From positions 2,914,001-2,978,000 of the forward strand of contig OZ243951.1 in the NCBI GenBank assembly GCA_965214565.1: a stretch of DNA of 64,000 bases, given 5' to 3'. The stretch comes from VXYK01 sp965214565. Lineage in GTDB: Bacteria; Actinomycetota; Acidimicrobiia; Acidimicrobiales; Aldehydirespiratoraceae. The notes under the pieces were generated by a model. That model was not told where the DNA came from. It searched no databases and saw only the letters and a program-made list of their open reading frames with translations. The position numbers and the translations under genes are program-made. Position 1 is the first letter of the stretch. Each line of letters opens with the position of its first letter. Below, in pieces: positions 50,293 to 58,758 of this stretch.

Positions 50293-51132
50293 TCAGGCAG
50301 GGAAGTTAACGTCCAACGTGACGGACTCCCATTGATCGATCGAGGCCTCCATCTCCGCGAGCTTTCCTCGGGCCGCCTCCAAGACGTCTCGACCCAACAG
50401 GAGTCGAAGCGGCGGATCGTCGTGTGCTGCAAGCATCACCACCGCATCGGCAACCCTGCGGGGGTCTCCCGGCAGATGATCGGCGAACGCCTTGATGAGC
50501 TCTTTGCGTGCTCCCACACCCTCGGCGTAGTCCTCGATGGGAGTCGCGGTCTCGTGCATCGAACGTGAACCCCAGTCCGTACGGAACGCCCCAGGCTCGA
50601 CCGCGCTCACCTTGATTCCGAGGGGGCCGACTTCCTTCGCGAGCGCCTCAGTCAGCGCTTCGAGGGCGAACTTGGTTGAGCTGTAGTAGGCATTCGGCGG
50701 GTTGGCCACGAGACCGGTCATCGAGGAGATGTTGATGACGTGCCCGCTACGCTGTCGGCGCAATATCGGCAACACCGCCTTGATGGTGTCGACGACTCCG
50801 AAGTAGTTGGTGTCGAAGAGCCTTCGGACCTCCTGGTCCTCCCCCTCCTCAACAGCAGACATGTAGCCGTAACCGGCGTTGTTCACCAACACGTCTATTC
50901 CTCCGAACGCTTCGGTGGTCGCGGCCACAGCATCAGCGATCTGTTGGCGGTCGGTCACGTCGAGGGGCAGTGCGATGGCGTGTCCAGTTTCGGCTTCGGC
51001 AGCAATGTCGGCGATCGACTCGGGTCGACGCGCGGTCACAGCAACCTGGTGGCCCGCGGCGACCGCGGCGAGTGCCGTCTCACGTCCGATGCCCGTGGAG
51101 CAACCGGTGATTAGCCAGCGAGTCATCCTCAC
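50293..51132 (-). CDS. Short-chain dehydrogenase/reductase (classical SDR)
   Basis: A 279-residue classical SDR. The NAD(P)-binding TGCSTGIG motif lies at residues 9-16, the conserved NNAGYG segment follows, and the active site has NISS with a catalytic serine, then YYSSTK (Tyr-x-x-x-Lys). The ARRPES after the second strand includes Arg residues that favour NADP. The substrate is unknown; the family includes oxidoreductases for steroids, sugars and acyl chains. The start is a GTG overlapping the DUF1214 stop by 4 bases; the ATG at 51126 is an alternative. It is the last gene of the SDR/DUF1214/sulfotransferase operon. Confidence 0.9.
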   Translation of the reverse strand: MRMTRWLITGCSTGIGRETALAAVAAGHQVAVTARRPESIADIAAEAETGHAIALPLDVTDRQQIADAVAATTEAFGGIDVLVNNAGYGYMSAVEEGEDQEVRRLFDTNYFGVVDTIKAVLPILRRQRSGHVINISSMTGLVANPPNAYYSSTKFALEALTEALAKEVGPLGIKVSAVEPGAFRTDWGSRSMHETATPIEDYAEGVGARKELIKAFADHLPGDPRRVADAVVMLAAHDDPPLRLLLGRDVLEAARGKLAEMEASIDQWESVTLDVNFPA

Positions 51133-52376
51133 ACCGCAACTTCGGGGAGGCGGCGCAGATAACCGGCCCGGCGCTGCGCCAGTTGTGCGGCTCGCGCGGC
51201 GCCGTCGACAAAGACTGTTCCCTCAGGCAGGACCGAATCGAGTCGGTCCAGCTTGACTACATCGCCCGACGCCGCGAGGTCCTGGCGCGGTCCACCCTCG
51301 GGAAACTCGGCCATGCGCAGCGTGAGAATGCCTTCGTCGAGGCCGCAGGTGTCGACCCAGTTGTGAACGCCGGGGTCGGAACTGCTCAAGACGTAGGTGT
51401 AGGTGCCGTCTGGATTGGCGACGGACTGAGCCTTGTTGAGGCTGGCCGTCCGGTCGACGATGTCCATGGTGGTGCCCCAGATGTTGGACAGCGGCACGGT
51501 GAAGTACTCCGCTCCCCCGTCGTTCACCGTCACCACGAACGCTTCGTCGTGAGTCAGCTCGAAGCGCCCGCCGACGTATACCTGGTTGCGCAGGGCTCCG
51601 GTGTGTTCAGCTGACCACGCCAGAGCGAAGTGATTGGCCGGCATTCGGTAGGTGCCCCGGCTCATGCGGCGGGTGAAGTCGGCGAAGTGGGCCATGTAGT
51701 CAGCTGTCAGCTGAGCCTGCTCGTCGATCGTCCTCGGCGGTGTCGCCGGTTCGCCGCCGAGGAGCTCAATGGTGAAATGGTTGGGGTCGTCGAGAGTCCA
51801 GTCTGCCATCACGTCGCGGATGTAGAACTCGTGGGCCTCCGGTGCGGACTGCACATGGTTCGGGCGACCGTCGGCCGCTGACGAGTCGACAGTGATCGTG
51901 AACGAGCCGTCTGTGTCGATGTCCATTGTGCGGCCGTTGAGCACGTCGACAGTGCCCATCTTGTCGTCCCAGAGAGTGAAGTAGTTCTCGGTCATCCGGT
52001 TGGTCCCGACACGTCCCGTAATCCTGTACTGCTCGTCGCCTGAGATCGGTATCACCCGGTAGATCGAGTCGGGATTGTCGATCCCCCAGCGGGAACCTGG
52101 GATCTGGTGGCCTTCGACGGTGTGGGCCAGACGGGTGATGCAGGAGACCTTCGGGCGCAGGGGATCCTGGTTGGACGACCAGACCGCGGCGCTGAACATG
52201 ACCTCACGGAACGCCCAGTCGAAACATTCGCGCATCGCCTCTGAAGGCTCGGCCCGGTCCAACCACCGAGACGCCACTCGCCGGTATGCCTCGGTGACCG
52301 TCGGGTGGGCAGTCAACTCCAACGCGGCGAGTTCATGGGCGTGCTGTTGGGCAGTGGCTACGGGATGCTCAGACAT
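51129..52376 (-). CDS. DUF1214-domain protein
   Basis: A 415-residue soluble protein. The second half matches DUF1214: the segments TVPLSNIWGTTMDIVDRTASLNKAQ and SSSDPGVHNWVDTCGLDEGILTLRM are characteristic, including a conserved W-x-D...G pattern. There is no recognised catalytic triad; biochemical roles for DUF1214/DUF1254 proteins are unknown, though they occur near lipid, steroid or aromatic metabolism genes. It starts at ATG 52376, eleven bases after the sulfotransferase stop, and its own stop overlaps the SDR start, indicating a transcription unit. Confidence 0.75.
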   Translation of the reverse strand: MSEHPVATAQQHAHELAALELTAHPTVTEAYRRVASRWLDRAEPSEAMRECFDWAFREVMFSAAVWSSNQDPLRPKVSCITRLAHTVEGHQIPGSRWGIDNPDSIYRVIPISGDEQYRITGRVGTNRMTENYFTLWDDKMGTVDVLNGRTMDIDTDGSFTITVDSSAADGRPNHVQSAPEAHEFYIRDVMADWTLDDPNHFTIELLGGEPATPPRTIDEQAQLTADYMAHFADFTRRMSRGTYRMPANHFALAWSAEHTGALRNQVYVGGRFELTHDEAFVVTVNDGGAEYFTVPLSNIWGTTMDIVDRTASLNKAQSVANPDGTYTYVLSSSDPGVHNWVDTCGLDEGILTLRMAEFPEGGPRQDLAASGDVVKLDRLDSVLPEGTVFVDGAARAAQLAQRRAGYLRRLPEVAV

Positions 52377-52387
52377 GCTCTGTGACG

Positions 52388-53561
52388 TTAGGCGCTCACA
52401 AAGCGGTCTATATAGTCGGTGAACCTCTCGTGAATCTCTGCTGTGGAGAGTCCGAAGTCGGCCGCCGTGTAGCGATGCGGCACGAACTGCTCGTTGTTGC
52501 TTCGTTGCAGCCAGTCACGCATCTGCTTTTCTGTCTTTGGATCGAGATCAATACCGAGCTGTCGGTACAGACGGTCGATCTCGCCCAGGGGATCCCGTAT
52601 CGCGTCGACGAAGGCGATGTCAGTGAATTGCTCGCTCTCAACCTCAAGGTCGGCTCGCATTGACATGGCTCTGGCTGTTGGTCCAAGCCATGCGCTCAAT
52701 CCACTGGGCACCGACTCGATGCGGGTCGACATCGTCTGCGTGCATCCTCCACAGAGTCGTGTTGAGGCTTGCTCCCGACGGGATCGTGTCGGCCGGATCG
52801 CGGTGCATGTGCACGACGTGGGCGTCGGGGAAAGTCACCAGAAGTTCGTTGAGATAACCGAGGTGAGCGGGCGTCTTGAGAACCCAGCGGTTGCGCGTCT
52901 CGCCCCGTTGCTGCTTCTGCCACTGGAGCAGTTTCAGCATCCGGTGGAGATTGTCGTACGCGGGAGTGAAGTCGGCGCTGTTGAGCCATTGTCGGTAGCC
53001 CGGCACATCGGCCGACGCTTCGGGCACGTGCGACAGGAACGCGTCTGCGAGAAACATGATCTCTTCTTCAGCCTCGTGGGCATACATGGGGTGGATGGCG
53101 AACAGATCAGGGGCGAACGAGCGGGTCTGCTCCTCGCGGGCCTCGGCGTCAGCGACGCGCGGGTCAGCGTCGTCAGGTTGCCAACCGAGTCTCGGAGCTG
53201 CTTCGCCGATCTCCCAGCCGTAGGCCGAGTAGTGGCGCTCGTCGACAGCGAGAAGACGTTGCACCAAGGTCGTGCCGGTTCGCATCATGCCCACCACCAC
53301 GATCGGCTCGGCAATGCGTTGTTCGACGATCTCGGGGTGGGCGGCGAACCAGTGGTTGGTTCGGAGTCGGGTACGAAGGCTGTGGACCACTCCCCCGCGA
53401 AGAATCATGCGGCCCAGTTCGTTGAGTGGCGCGGAACTGTAGGCGTCGAGGAGCACGCCCAGCGGCTCGATGAAGGAAGATGGGCCGAAGTCATCGAGTC
53501 CGTCTGCGCTGCTCGCCGAGGCCAGCACCGACGCGAGAGCAAAATCGTCAGAGAGATTCAT
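52388..53561 (-). pseudogene. Sulfotransferase family protein, frameshifted near its 3' end
   Basis: From ATG 53561 (MNLSDDFALA...) the frame encodes a PAPS-type sulfotransferase: the 5'-phosphosulfate-binding loop is in VVVGMMRTGTTLVQRLL and a second PAPS contact lies in HVVHMHRDPADTIPS. After GAQWIERMAW the frame runs to a premature stop at 52644. The neighbouring frame from about 52675 supplies the missing C-terminus (RAMSMRADLEVESEQFTDIAFVDAI..., ending in YIDRFVSA at 52388). Together they make a normal length of about 390 residues. The break at about 52670-52685 is either a real indel or a sequencing error. The upstream extension of the frame to 53822 is spurious. Confidence 0.7.
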
Positions 53562-53605
53562 CGCCTGTCTGGATAGCACACCCGAGCGTTCTCTATCGTC
53601 TCGGC

Positions 53606-54058
53606 ATGACCGACGATGCCCGAGAGATCGAGAATCTCCTGTACCTCTATGCCGAGCGAATCGACGCAGGCGACCTTGGCGGCGTAGCCGACCTCTTCGA
53701 GCACGGCCGAATCTGCGCCGTGCCCGACGCTCCGCCGGAAGCCACCTTCGTCGGTACCGAGGGCGTCCGCAAGATGTACGACGCAGCCACCAGGCTCTAC
53801 GAAGACGGCACGCCCAAGACACATCATGTCACGAGCAATGCGATCATCGAGGTGGACAGCGACGCCGGAACGGCCTCAAGCCGGAGCTACTACACCGTGA
53901 CTCAGGCGACGCCGGACCTGCCGTTGCAGATCATCATCACTGGGCGCTACCACGACACCTTCCAGCGCATCGACGGACAGTGGTGGTTCGACACGAGGAT
54001 CATGTTCGTGGACCAGACGGGTGACCTGAGCCATCACCTGCTGTATTCGCTCTCCTGA
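53606..54058 (+). CDS. SnoaL-like/NTF2-fold protein
   Basis: A 150-residue NTF2-fold protein of the SnoaL_4 type. It begins with an ENLLYLYAERIDAGDLGGVADLFE helix-loop segment and ends with the VDGQWWFDTRIMF-like strand pair typical of this fold. Such proteins act as cyclases, isomerases, hydratases or, in bacteria, as ring-hydroxylating dioxygenase partners. No ring-cleavage motif allows a closer call. The ATG at 53606 is chosen; the in-frame extension to 53480 overlaps the divergent sulfotransferase start. It is about 45 bases from that start and so shares its promoter region. Confidence 0.75.
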   Translation: MTDDAREIENLLYLYAERIDAGDLGGVADLFEHGRICAVPDAPPEATFVGTEGVRKMYDAATRLYEDGTPKTHHVTSNAIIEVDSDAGTASSRSYYTVTQATPDLPLQIIITGRYHDTFQRIDGQWWFDTRIMFVDQTGDLSHHLLYSLS

Positions 54059-54138
54059 GGATCGGACTCGAGGATCGGCGCGCACCGGTGACCACCGCCG
54101 TCTAGCCGAGCGGCACAGCTTGCCGGTACGGTTCGGAG

Positions 54139-55335
54139 ATGGCCACGGTCACTGATTTCCCGAAGATCATCAGCGTTGACGACCATGTCGTGGAACCGCC
54201 GAACATCTGGACCGACCGCCTTCCTGCCAGGTACCGCGACGTCGGCCCGCACATCGTGATCGCGCCCCAGGGCGAAATGAGTCTCCAGGACGGAGCCTGG
54301 GTCGAGCAGCCCGGGACCGGCGACAAGATGGCGGCCTGGTGGCACTACGAGGACCACCGCTACCAGATCAAGCACATGATCGCCTGCGCGGGCACTCCAC
54401 CCGAGGAGGTGACCATGCAGGGGGTCACCTACGACGACATCCGTCCGGGTTGCTACCGGTCGGCCGATCGGCTGGCGGACATGGACATCAACCATGTCGA
54501 GGCGTCGTTGTGCTTCCCCAACTATCCCCGGTTCTGCGGCCAGTTGTTCGCCGAGCGCAAGGACAAGGAACTCTCGAAACTCTGCGTCGAGGCCTACAAC
54601 GATTGGATGGTCGAAGAATGGTGCGGTGACTCGGGCGGGCGTTTGATCCCTCTGTGCATCGTGCCGTTGTGGGACGTCGACCTGGCGGCCGCGGAGATCC
54701 GCCGCAACGCGGCGCGGGGCGTCACCGCCACCGCCTGGTCGGAACTGCCGGCGTGGCTGGGCCTGCCCTCTATTCATTCCGGGTATTGGGATCCGTTCTT
54801 CGAGGCTTGCGAGGAGACTGGGACCGTCATAGCCATGCACATCGGGTCCGGTACCCGCACGGTTCGCACCTCCGAGGACGCACCGACGCTGGTGACCGCC
54901 ACGATGATCTCAGCCAACAGCGCCGCTTCGATGGTCGACTTCCTGTTCTCGGGGGTCCTGGAGCGCTATCCGACCCTGAAGCTGATGTACGCGGAGAGCC
55001 AGATCGGCTGGATCCCGTACTTCTTGGAACGGGCAGACGAGAGCTACGCGACCCACCGGTGGGCTCAGGGCGAGGAACGGCTGGCTGAGAAACCGTCGTT
55101 CTACTACTACCGGCAGGTGTTCAGCTGTTTCTTCAACGACTCCGCAGGCATGAAACTGCTCGATGAGGTGGGTGTTGACAACATTCTGTTCGAGACCGAC
55201 TACCCCCATTCCGACGGCACGTTCCCCCATTCGAGGCAAAAGGCCCACTCCCTGTTCGGCCACCTCGACGACGACGCCGTCTACAAAATCGCCCGCGGCA
55301 ACGCCATCAAGCTCCTCAACCTCCCCTTCGAGTAG
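54139..55335 (+). CDS. Amidohydrolase family 2 protein (paralogue 2)
   Basis: A 398-residue amidohydrolase-2 TIM-barrel protein, paralogous to the gene at 42796. It has IISVDDHVVEPPNIW at residues 12-26, the central AMHIGSGTRT, and LFETDYPHSDGTFPHS near the end, giving the metal and catalytic His/Asp residues. The middle shares long stretches with the other copy (DRLADMDINHVEASL, FCGQLFAERKDKEL). The predicted reaction is hydrolysis or decarboxylation of a carboxylate- or amide-bearing substrate; the exact compound is unknown. It follows the SnoaL-like gene by 80 bases, on the same strand. Confidence 0.8.
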   Translation: MATVTDFPKIISVDDHVVEPPNIWTDRLPARYRDVGPHIVIAPQGEMSLQDGAWVEQPGTGDKMAAWWHYEDHRYQIKHMIACAGTPPEEVTMQGVTYDDIRPGCYRSADRLADMDINHVEASLCFPNYPRFCGQLFAERKDKELSKLCVEAYNDWMVEEWCGDSGGRLIPLCIVPLWDVDLAAAEIRRNAARGVTATAWSELPAWLGLPSIHSGYWDPFFEACEETGTVIAMHIGSGTRTVRTSEDAPTLVTATMISANSAASMVDFLFSGVLERYPTLKLMYAESQIGWIPYFLERADESYATHRWAQGEERLAEKPSFYYYRQVFSCFFNDSAGMKLLDEVGVDNILFETDYPHSDGTFPHSRQKAHSLFGHLDDDAVYKIARGNAIKLLNLPFE

Positions 55336-55461
55336 CCACACAGACGATCGCTTGCTGAGGGGCTGAGCGGTGTATACCAACGACACGATCATCTGCGGGA
55401 CTGTTCAGCAGGTTCTGATATTTCGTGATATTTGATTGTCGGCCTGTGCTGGAGTGTTATA

Positions 55462-55821
55462 GTGCTGTTGATGTACGTTGCCCTGCTCACGATGGTCTCG
55501 TCGATGTTTGCGGCGGTGCTGGGAATGTTCTGGCACCAGACCCGCGAGAACGCCAAGACCCGAGAGGAGAACGCTGAGACCCGCAACCTGATGGTTCAGC
55601 TCAACCATGACACTCGCACTGAACTGTTGACCGCGATCAGCGCGCAGAGTTCCGAACTGCGCGCCGATCACAAGAACCTTGCCGACGAACTGCGCGCCGA
55701 TCACAGAAGCCTCGCCGCTGAACTGCGCGCCGGGTTGTCGGCGGTTAGAGACCGCTTGTCACGCATCGAGGGGCACTTGGGAATCGGCATCGACCCGCCT
55801 CCGCCCCGACCCGCCAAGTGA
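55462..55821 (+). CDS. Small membrane protein with hendecad coiled coil
   Basis: A roughly 119-residue protein: a hydrophobic segment (YVALLTMVSSMFAAVLGMF) near the N-terminus, then a charged helical region, and an ELRADHxxLA(D/A) repeat, three 33-base copies at 55654, 55687 and 55720, each of eleven residues. Hendecad repeats of this kind make right-handed coiled coils. The C-terminus ends in a proline-rich tail (GIDPPPPRPAK). GTG 55462 (with GGAG at proper spacing) or ATG 55471 may start it. I do not recognise the family; it could assemble at the membrane. Confidence 0.5.
   Translation: MLLMYVALLTMVSSMFAAVLGMFWHQTRENAKTREENAETRNLMVQLNHDTRTELLTAISAQSSELRADHKNLADELRADHRSLAAELRAGLSAVRDRLSRIEGHLGIGIDPPPPRPAK
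55654..55734 (+). repeat. 33-bp direct repeats in the coiled-coil gene
   Basis: Three tandem 33-base units beginning gaactgcgcgcc at 55654, 55687 and 55720; the first two code for eleven residues each and the third is cut short after five. The first 17 bases are identical in the first two, suggesting recent duplication. Confidence 0.8.
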
Positions 55822-56035
55822 GGAAATGACCCAAATGGAGGGGCTCGCTCCTTGACGGCCCAAGCGATTCCGTAGTTGCCGGCATCCACCCTGACGATCA
55901 ACCCGGCGGTGACTCGCCGCCAGACGCGGTTCCCTGCTTTGGGTAAAAATGCTAGTAGGTAACTGGTAAACCAACTATTAGAAATAAGGTATAACTACTA
56001 GTAGTTGAAAAGCTCGGTTACAGATCGGATGATCA
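55822..56035. promoter_or_regulatory. AT-rich intergenic region with palindromes upstream of the DUF4143 remnant
   Basis: From about 55940 the composition drops sharply in GC. A perfect 14-base palindrome, AACTACTAGTAGTT, lies at 55993-56006. An imperfect repeat with arms AGTAGGT and ACCAACT (one mismatch) flanks AACTGGTAA around 55950-55975. Together these could be an operator region or a promoter of acquired DNA. No regulator gene is next to it. Confidence 0.35.
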
Positions 56036-56919
56036 ATGACTGAAATCAACACGGTTGTGCGTCGAATTGAACCTGCGCTGCGACACGCGCTCGACACATT
56101 CCGGTACGAGGAACGCAAGCAGACCATTCAGAATTGCTGAGCACAACGCGGTCGGGTGTCACACGCTTTGAATACGCAGAGAGAGTGTGCCGCGGCGGCT
56201 ATCCCGAGGCGATCAAACTGAACGATGCTGACCGGCGGCAGTGGTTCAACGCCTATATTCACACCGCGGTGACCCGTGACATCGTCGAGTTGACCGGCGC
56301 TCGGCGATCAACTGAAATCCCCGGCCTGCTGCGCGCCGTCGCCGCGCGGACGGCCGAAGAACTGGTGATGCAAGACCTTCATCGCGACCTGGCGTTCGGG
56401 AGCATCGACACAACATCCGACTACCTGTCGTTCCTGGAGATGACCTACCTCGTCACTCACCTCCCCGGGTGGGCGACAGGTGCTGCGACCCGCGCCAAAC
56501 GCCGTCCCAAACTGCATGTATCCGACACCGGCTTGGCCGCTGCGATACTGGGCCTGACGACCGAGTCGCTCAACCACCCGACGAACGCCAGCCGTGGTGC
56601 ACTGCATGAGTCCTTCGCGGTGAACGAACTGCGCCGACAGGCAGCAGCGGTAGCGCCCGATCTACGGTTCTACCACTATCACGACTCTCGCGGACGCGAA
56701 GTCGACCTCCTGATCGAACGACCTGACGGGCGGCTCATCGCCGTCGAAGTCAAAGCGGGTGCCACGGTGCGCCCAACCGATGCCAAGCATCTCAGATGGC
56801 TCCAGGATCTGATCGGCGACCGATTCGAACTGGGACTGATCCTCTACACAGGCCAACAACGGATAGCCCTCTCAAACAGCATCTTGGCCCTGCCTCTGTC
56901 CTCACTGTGGACCGATTGA
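56036..56919 (+). pseudogene. DUF4143-type ATPase with deleted AAA domain
   Basis: At 56036-56140 a 34-codon frame (MTEINTVVRRIEPALRHALDTFR...) resembles the very start of AAA/DUF4143 proteins and stops at TGA. From a TTG at 56134 in another frame, 261 residues encode the complete DUF4143 half (VCRGGYPEAIKL, TAVTRDIVEL, YHYHDSRGREVDLLIE with the PD-(D/E)XK-like core, VEVKAGATVRPTD), ending at TGA 56917-56919. The intervening ATPase domain with Walker A and B is missing. The family is often linked to toxin-antitoxin or defence-like loci, function unproven. An internal deletion with frameshift is the simplest explanation; a free-standing DUF4143 protein remains possible. Confidence 0.6.
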
Positions 56920-57175
56920 CATCATTCATGAGGGTCTCGTGCGGCTGCCCCGCCTCGCGTGCTCCTAGTCCCAACCGAAACGTCTACCCGATTCAGAGTG
57001 CGGTGGCCGCAGGTTTCAAGTTGACCGCAGCACCGGCGGCGGTGCTAGTCGGTGCCGCCTGTTCAACAAACAGTGATCGACAAGAGGCGAACCCCGACGC
57101 AGTGTTGGCGACGAGTTGTGAAGCAATGCCGCCTGCGACATCGCGGGGCGGGTTGCGTGGTAGATTTCACGGCGC
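56920..57175. other. Gap before the ABC operon, with a possible lipoprotein remnant
   Basis: 256 bases between the DUF4143 remnant and livF. From a GTG at 57003 the frame reads a hydrophobic stretch (LTAAPAAVLVGAAC) followed by STNSDRQEAN, which looks like a lipobox-type signal. It then runs into an unlikely, Arg/Gly-rich tail and ends at TGA 57177-57179, overlapping livF. This may be the residue of a small lipoprotein gene. No terminator or strong promoter is visible. Confidence 0.25.
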
Positions 57176-57991
57176 ATGAGCGCGGAGTCTGAACGTCCGA
57201 CGATTCTTGATGTTCGCAACGCCGAGGTTGTCTACAACGATGTGATCCTGGTGCTTAGCGGAGTGAGCCTGCGGGTCGAGGCAGGCGAGATCGTCACCCT
57301 GCTCGGTGCAAACGGTGCCGGCAAGACAACCTTGTTGCGGGCGATCACCGGACTCTTGGAGGTCCACCGCGGCGAGATGACCAAAGGCTCCATTTTCTTC
57401 GACGGAGAACCGGCCGACCACGTCGACCCCTCGAAGCTGGTGCGGGCCGGCGTTGCCCAGGTCATGGAGGGACGGCGGATCTTCGCGGAGCTAACCGTCG
57501 AGGAGAATCTGCGCACAGGTGCGCACACGGTGCAGGACAAACAGGCGATCAGCGCGGCCCACGAGCGGGTGATGGGCCTGTTCCCGGTGTTGAAACCCCG
57601 CCAGCGCGACACCGCCGGATACCTCTCCGGCGGTGAGCAGCAGATGCTCGCCATCGGCAGGGCACTGATGGCCTCCCCGAAGCTTCTGCTCTTGGACGAG
57701 CCGTCATTGGGGCTCGCACCCAAACTCGTCGAACGAATCTCTGAGATCATCAGGACCGTGAACGCCCAGGGAACCAGCGTCCTGCTTGTCGAGCAAAACG
57801 CACGCATGGCACTCTCGATATCAGACCGGGCGTACGTGCTCGAGAACGGTCGGATCGTCAAGGAGGGCACCGCTGCCGACCTGCTGGAGGACGACGACAT
57901 CCGCGAGTTCTATCTCGGGGTCGGAGAGGCGGGCCGCAGGTCGTTTCGAGACGTCAAGTCCTATCGCCGCAAGAAACGATGGAGCGCATGA
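57176..57991 (+). CDS. livF: Branched-chain-type ABC transporter ATP-binding protein
   Basis: A 271-residue LivF-type ATPase. Walker A LLGANGAGKTT, the Q-loop within AQVMEGRRIF, the signature LSGGEQQML, and Walker B LLLLDEPSLGLAP are intact. The ANGAGKTT and EGRRIFAELTVEENL stretches are LivF hallmarks. A basic C-terminal tail of about 25 residues is longer than in E. coli LivF. It energises uptake by LivHM together with LivG. First gene of a six-gene plus-strand operon. In this operon the second ATPase, an acyl-CoA ligase, two permeases and a binding protein follow with ATGA overlaps. Confidence 0.92.
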   Translation: MSAESERPTILDVRNAEVVYNDVILVLSGVSLRVEAGEIVTLLGANGAGKTTLLRAITGLLEVHRGEMTKGSIFFDGEPADHVDPSKLVRAGVAQVMEGRRIFAELTVEENLRTGAHTVQDKQAISAAHERVMGLFPVLKPRQRDTAGYLSGGEQQMLAIGRALMASPKLLLLDEPSLGLAPKLVERISEIIRTVNAQGTSVLLVEQNARMALSISDRAYVLENGRIVKEGTAADLLEDDDIREFYLGVGEAGRRSFRDVKSYRRKKRWSA

Positions 57992-58758
57992 ACGCCCCGC
58001 TGTTGCGCTTCGACGCGGTGACGCTGCGCTTCGGAGGCGTGACCGCGCTCGACGATGTCTCCTTCACGGTCAGCGAAGGCGAATTGTTCGCGATCATCGG
58101 TCCCAATGGCGCAGGCAAGACCTCGACCTTCAACTGCCTCAACGGCGTCTACCGGCCCGAGAGCGGCGAGATCACCTTCCGGGGCAGTTCGCTCATCGGG
58201 GCCAAGCCGACCGAGGTGGCCAAACACGGTGTAGCGAGGACATTCCAGAACCTCGGGCTGTTCTCCAACCTGAATCTCGTTGACAACCTGATGCTGGGCC
58301 GCCACCTGCTGATGAAGAGCGGATTCATAGCGGGTGCGCTCTGGTTCGGACGGGCCAAACGCGAGGAGATCCACCATCGCGGGCGTGTCGAGGAGATAAT
58401 CGACTTCCTCGAACTGCAGCCGCACCGCTACAGCCCGGTGGGAATGCTCCCCTACGGCATCCAGAAACGCATCGAACTCGGCAGGGCCCTCGCGATGGAG
58501 CCCAGTCTGCTGCTGCTCGACGAGCCGGTTGCGGGAATGAACCTCGAAGAGACCGAGGACATGGCACGTTTCATAATCGAGGTCCGCGATCACCTCCACA
58601 TCGCGATGATCCTCGTCGAACACGATATGCACATGGTGATGGACATCGCTGACCGAGTGATGGCGCTCAACTTCGGGCAGTGCCTCGCCACTGGCGTGCC
58701 CAGCGTGATCCAGTCCGACCCGGAGGTCATCGCCGCCTACCTCGGGGAGCCGGCATGA
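57988..58758 (+). CDS. livG: Branched-chain-type ABC transporter ATP-binding protein
   Basis: A 256-residue LivG-type ATPase. Walker A IIGPNGAGKTS, VARTFQNLGLF (the Q-loop), and Walker B LLLLDEPVAGMN are present; the C-terminal LVEHDMHMVMDIADRV H-loop is intact. The signature is LPYGIQKRIE, a degenerate form common in LivG. ATG 57988 overlaps the livF stop by 4 bases; ATG 57979 gives three more residues and is also possible. Works as a heterodimer with LivF beneath the LivH/LivM permeases. Confidence 0.92.
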   Translation: MNAPLLRFDAVTLRFGGVTALDDVSFTVSEGELFAIIGPNGAGKTSTFNCLNGVYRPESGEITFRGSSLIGAKPTEVAKHGVARTFQNLGLFSNLNLVDNLMLGRHLLMKSGFIAGALWFGRAKREEIHHRGRVEEIIDFLELQPHRYSPVGMLPYGIQKRIELGRALAMEPSLLLLDEPVAGMNLEETEDMARFIIEVRDHLHIAMILVEHDMHMVMDIADRVMALNFGQCLATGVPSVIQSDPEVIAAYLGEPA

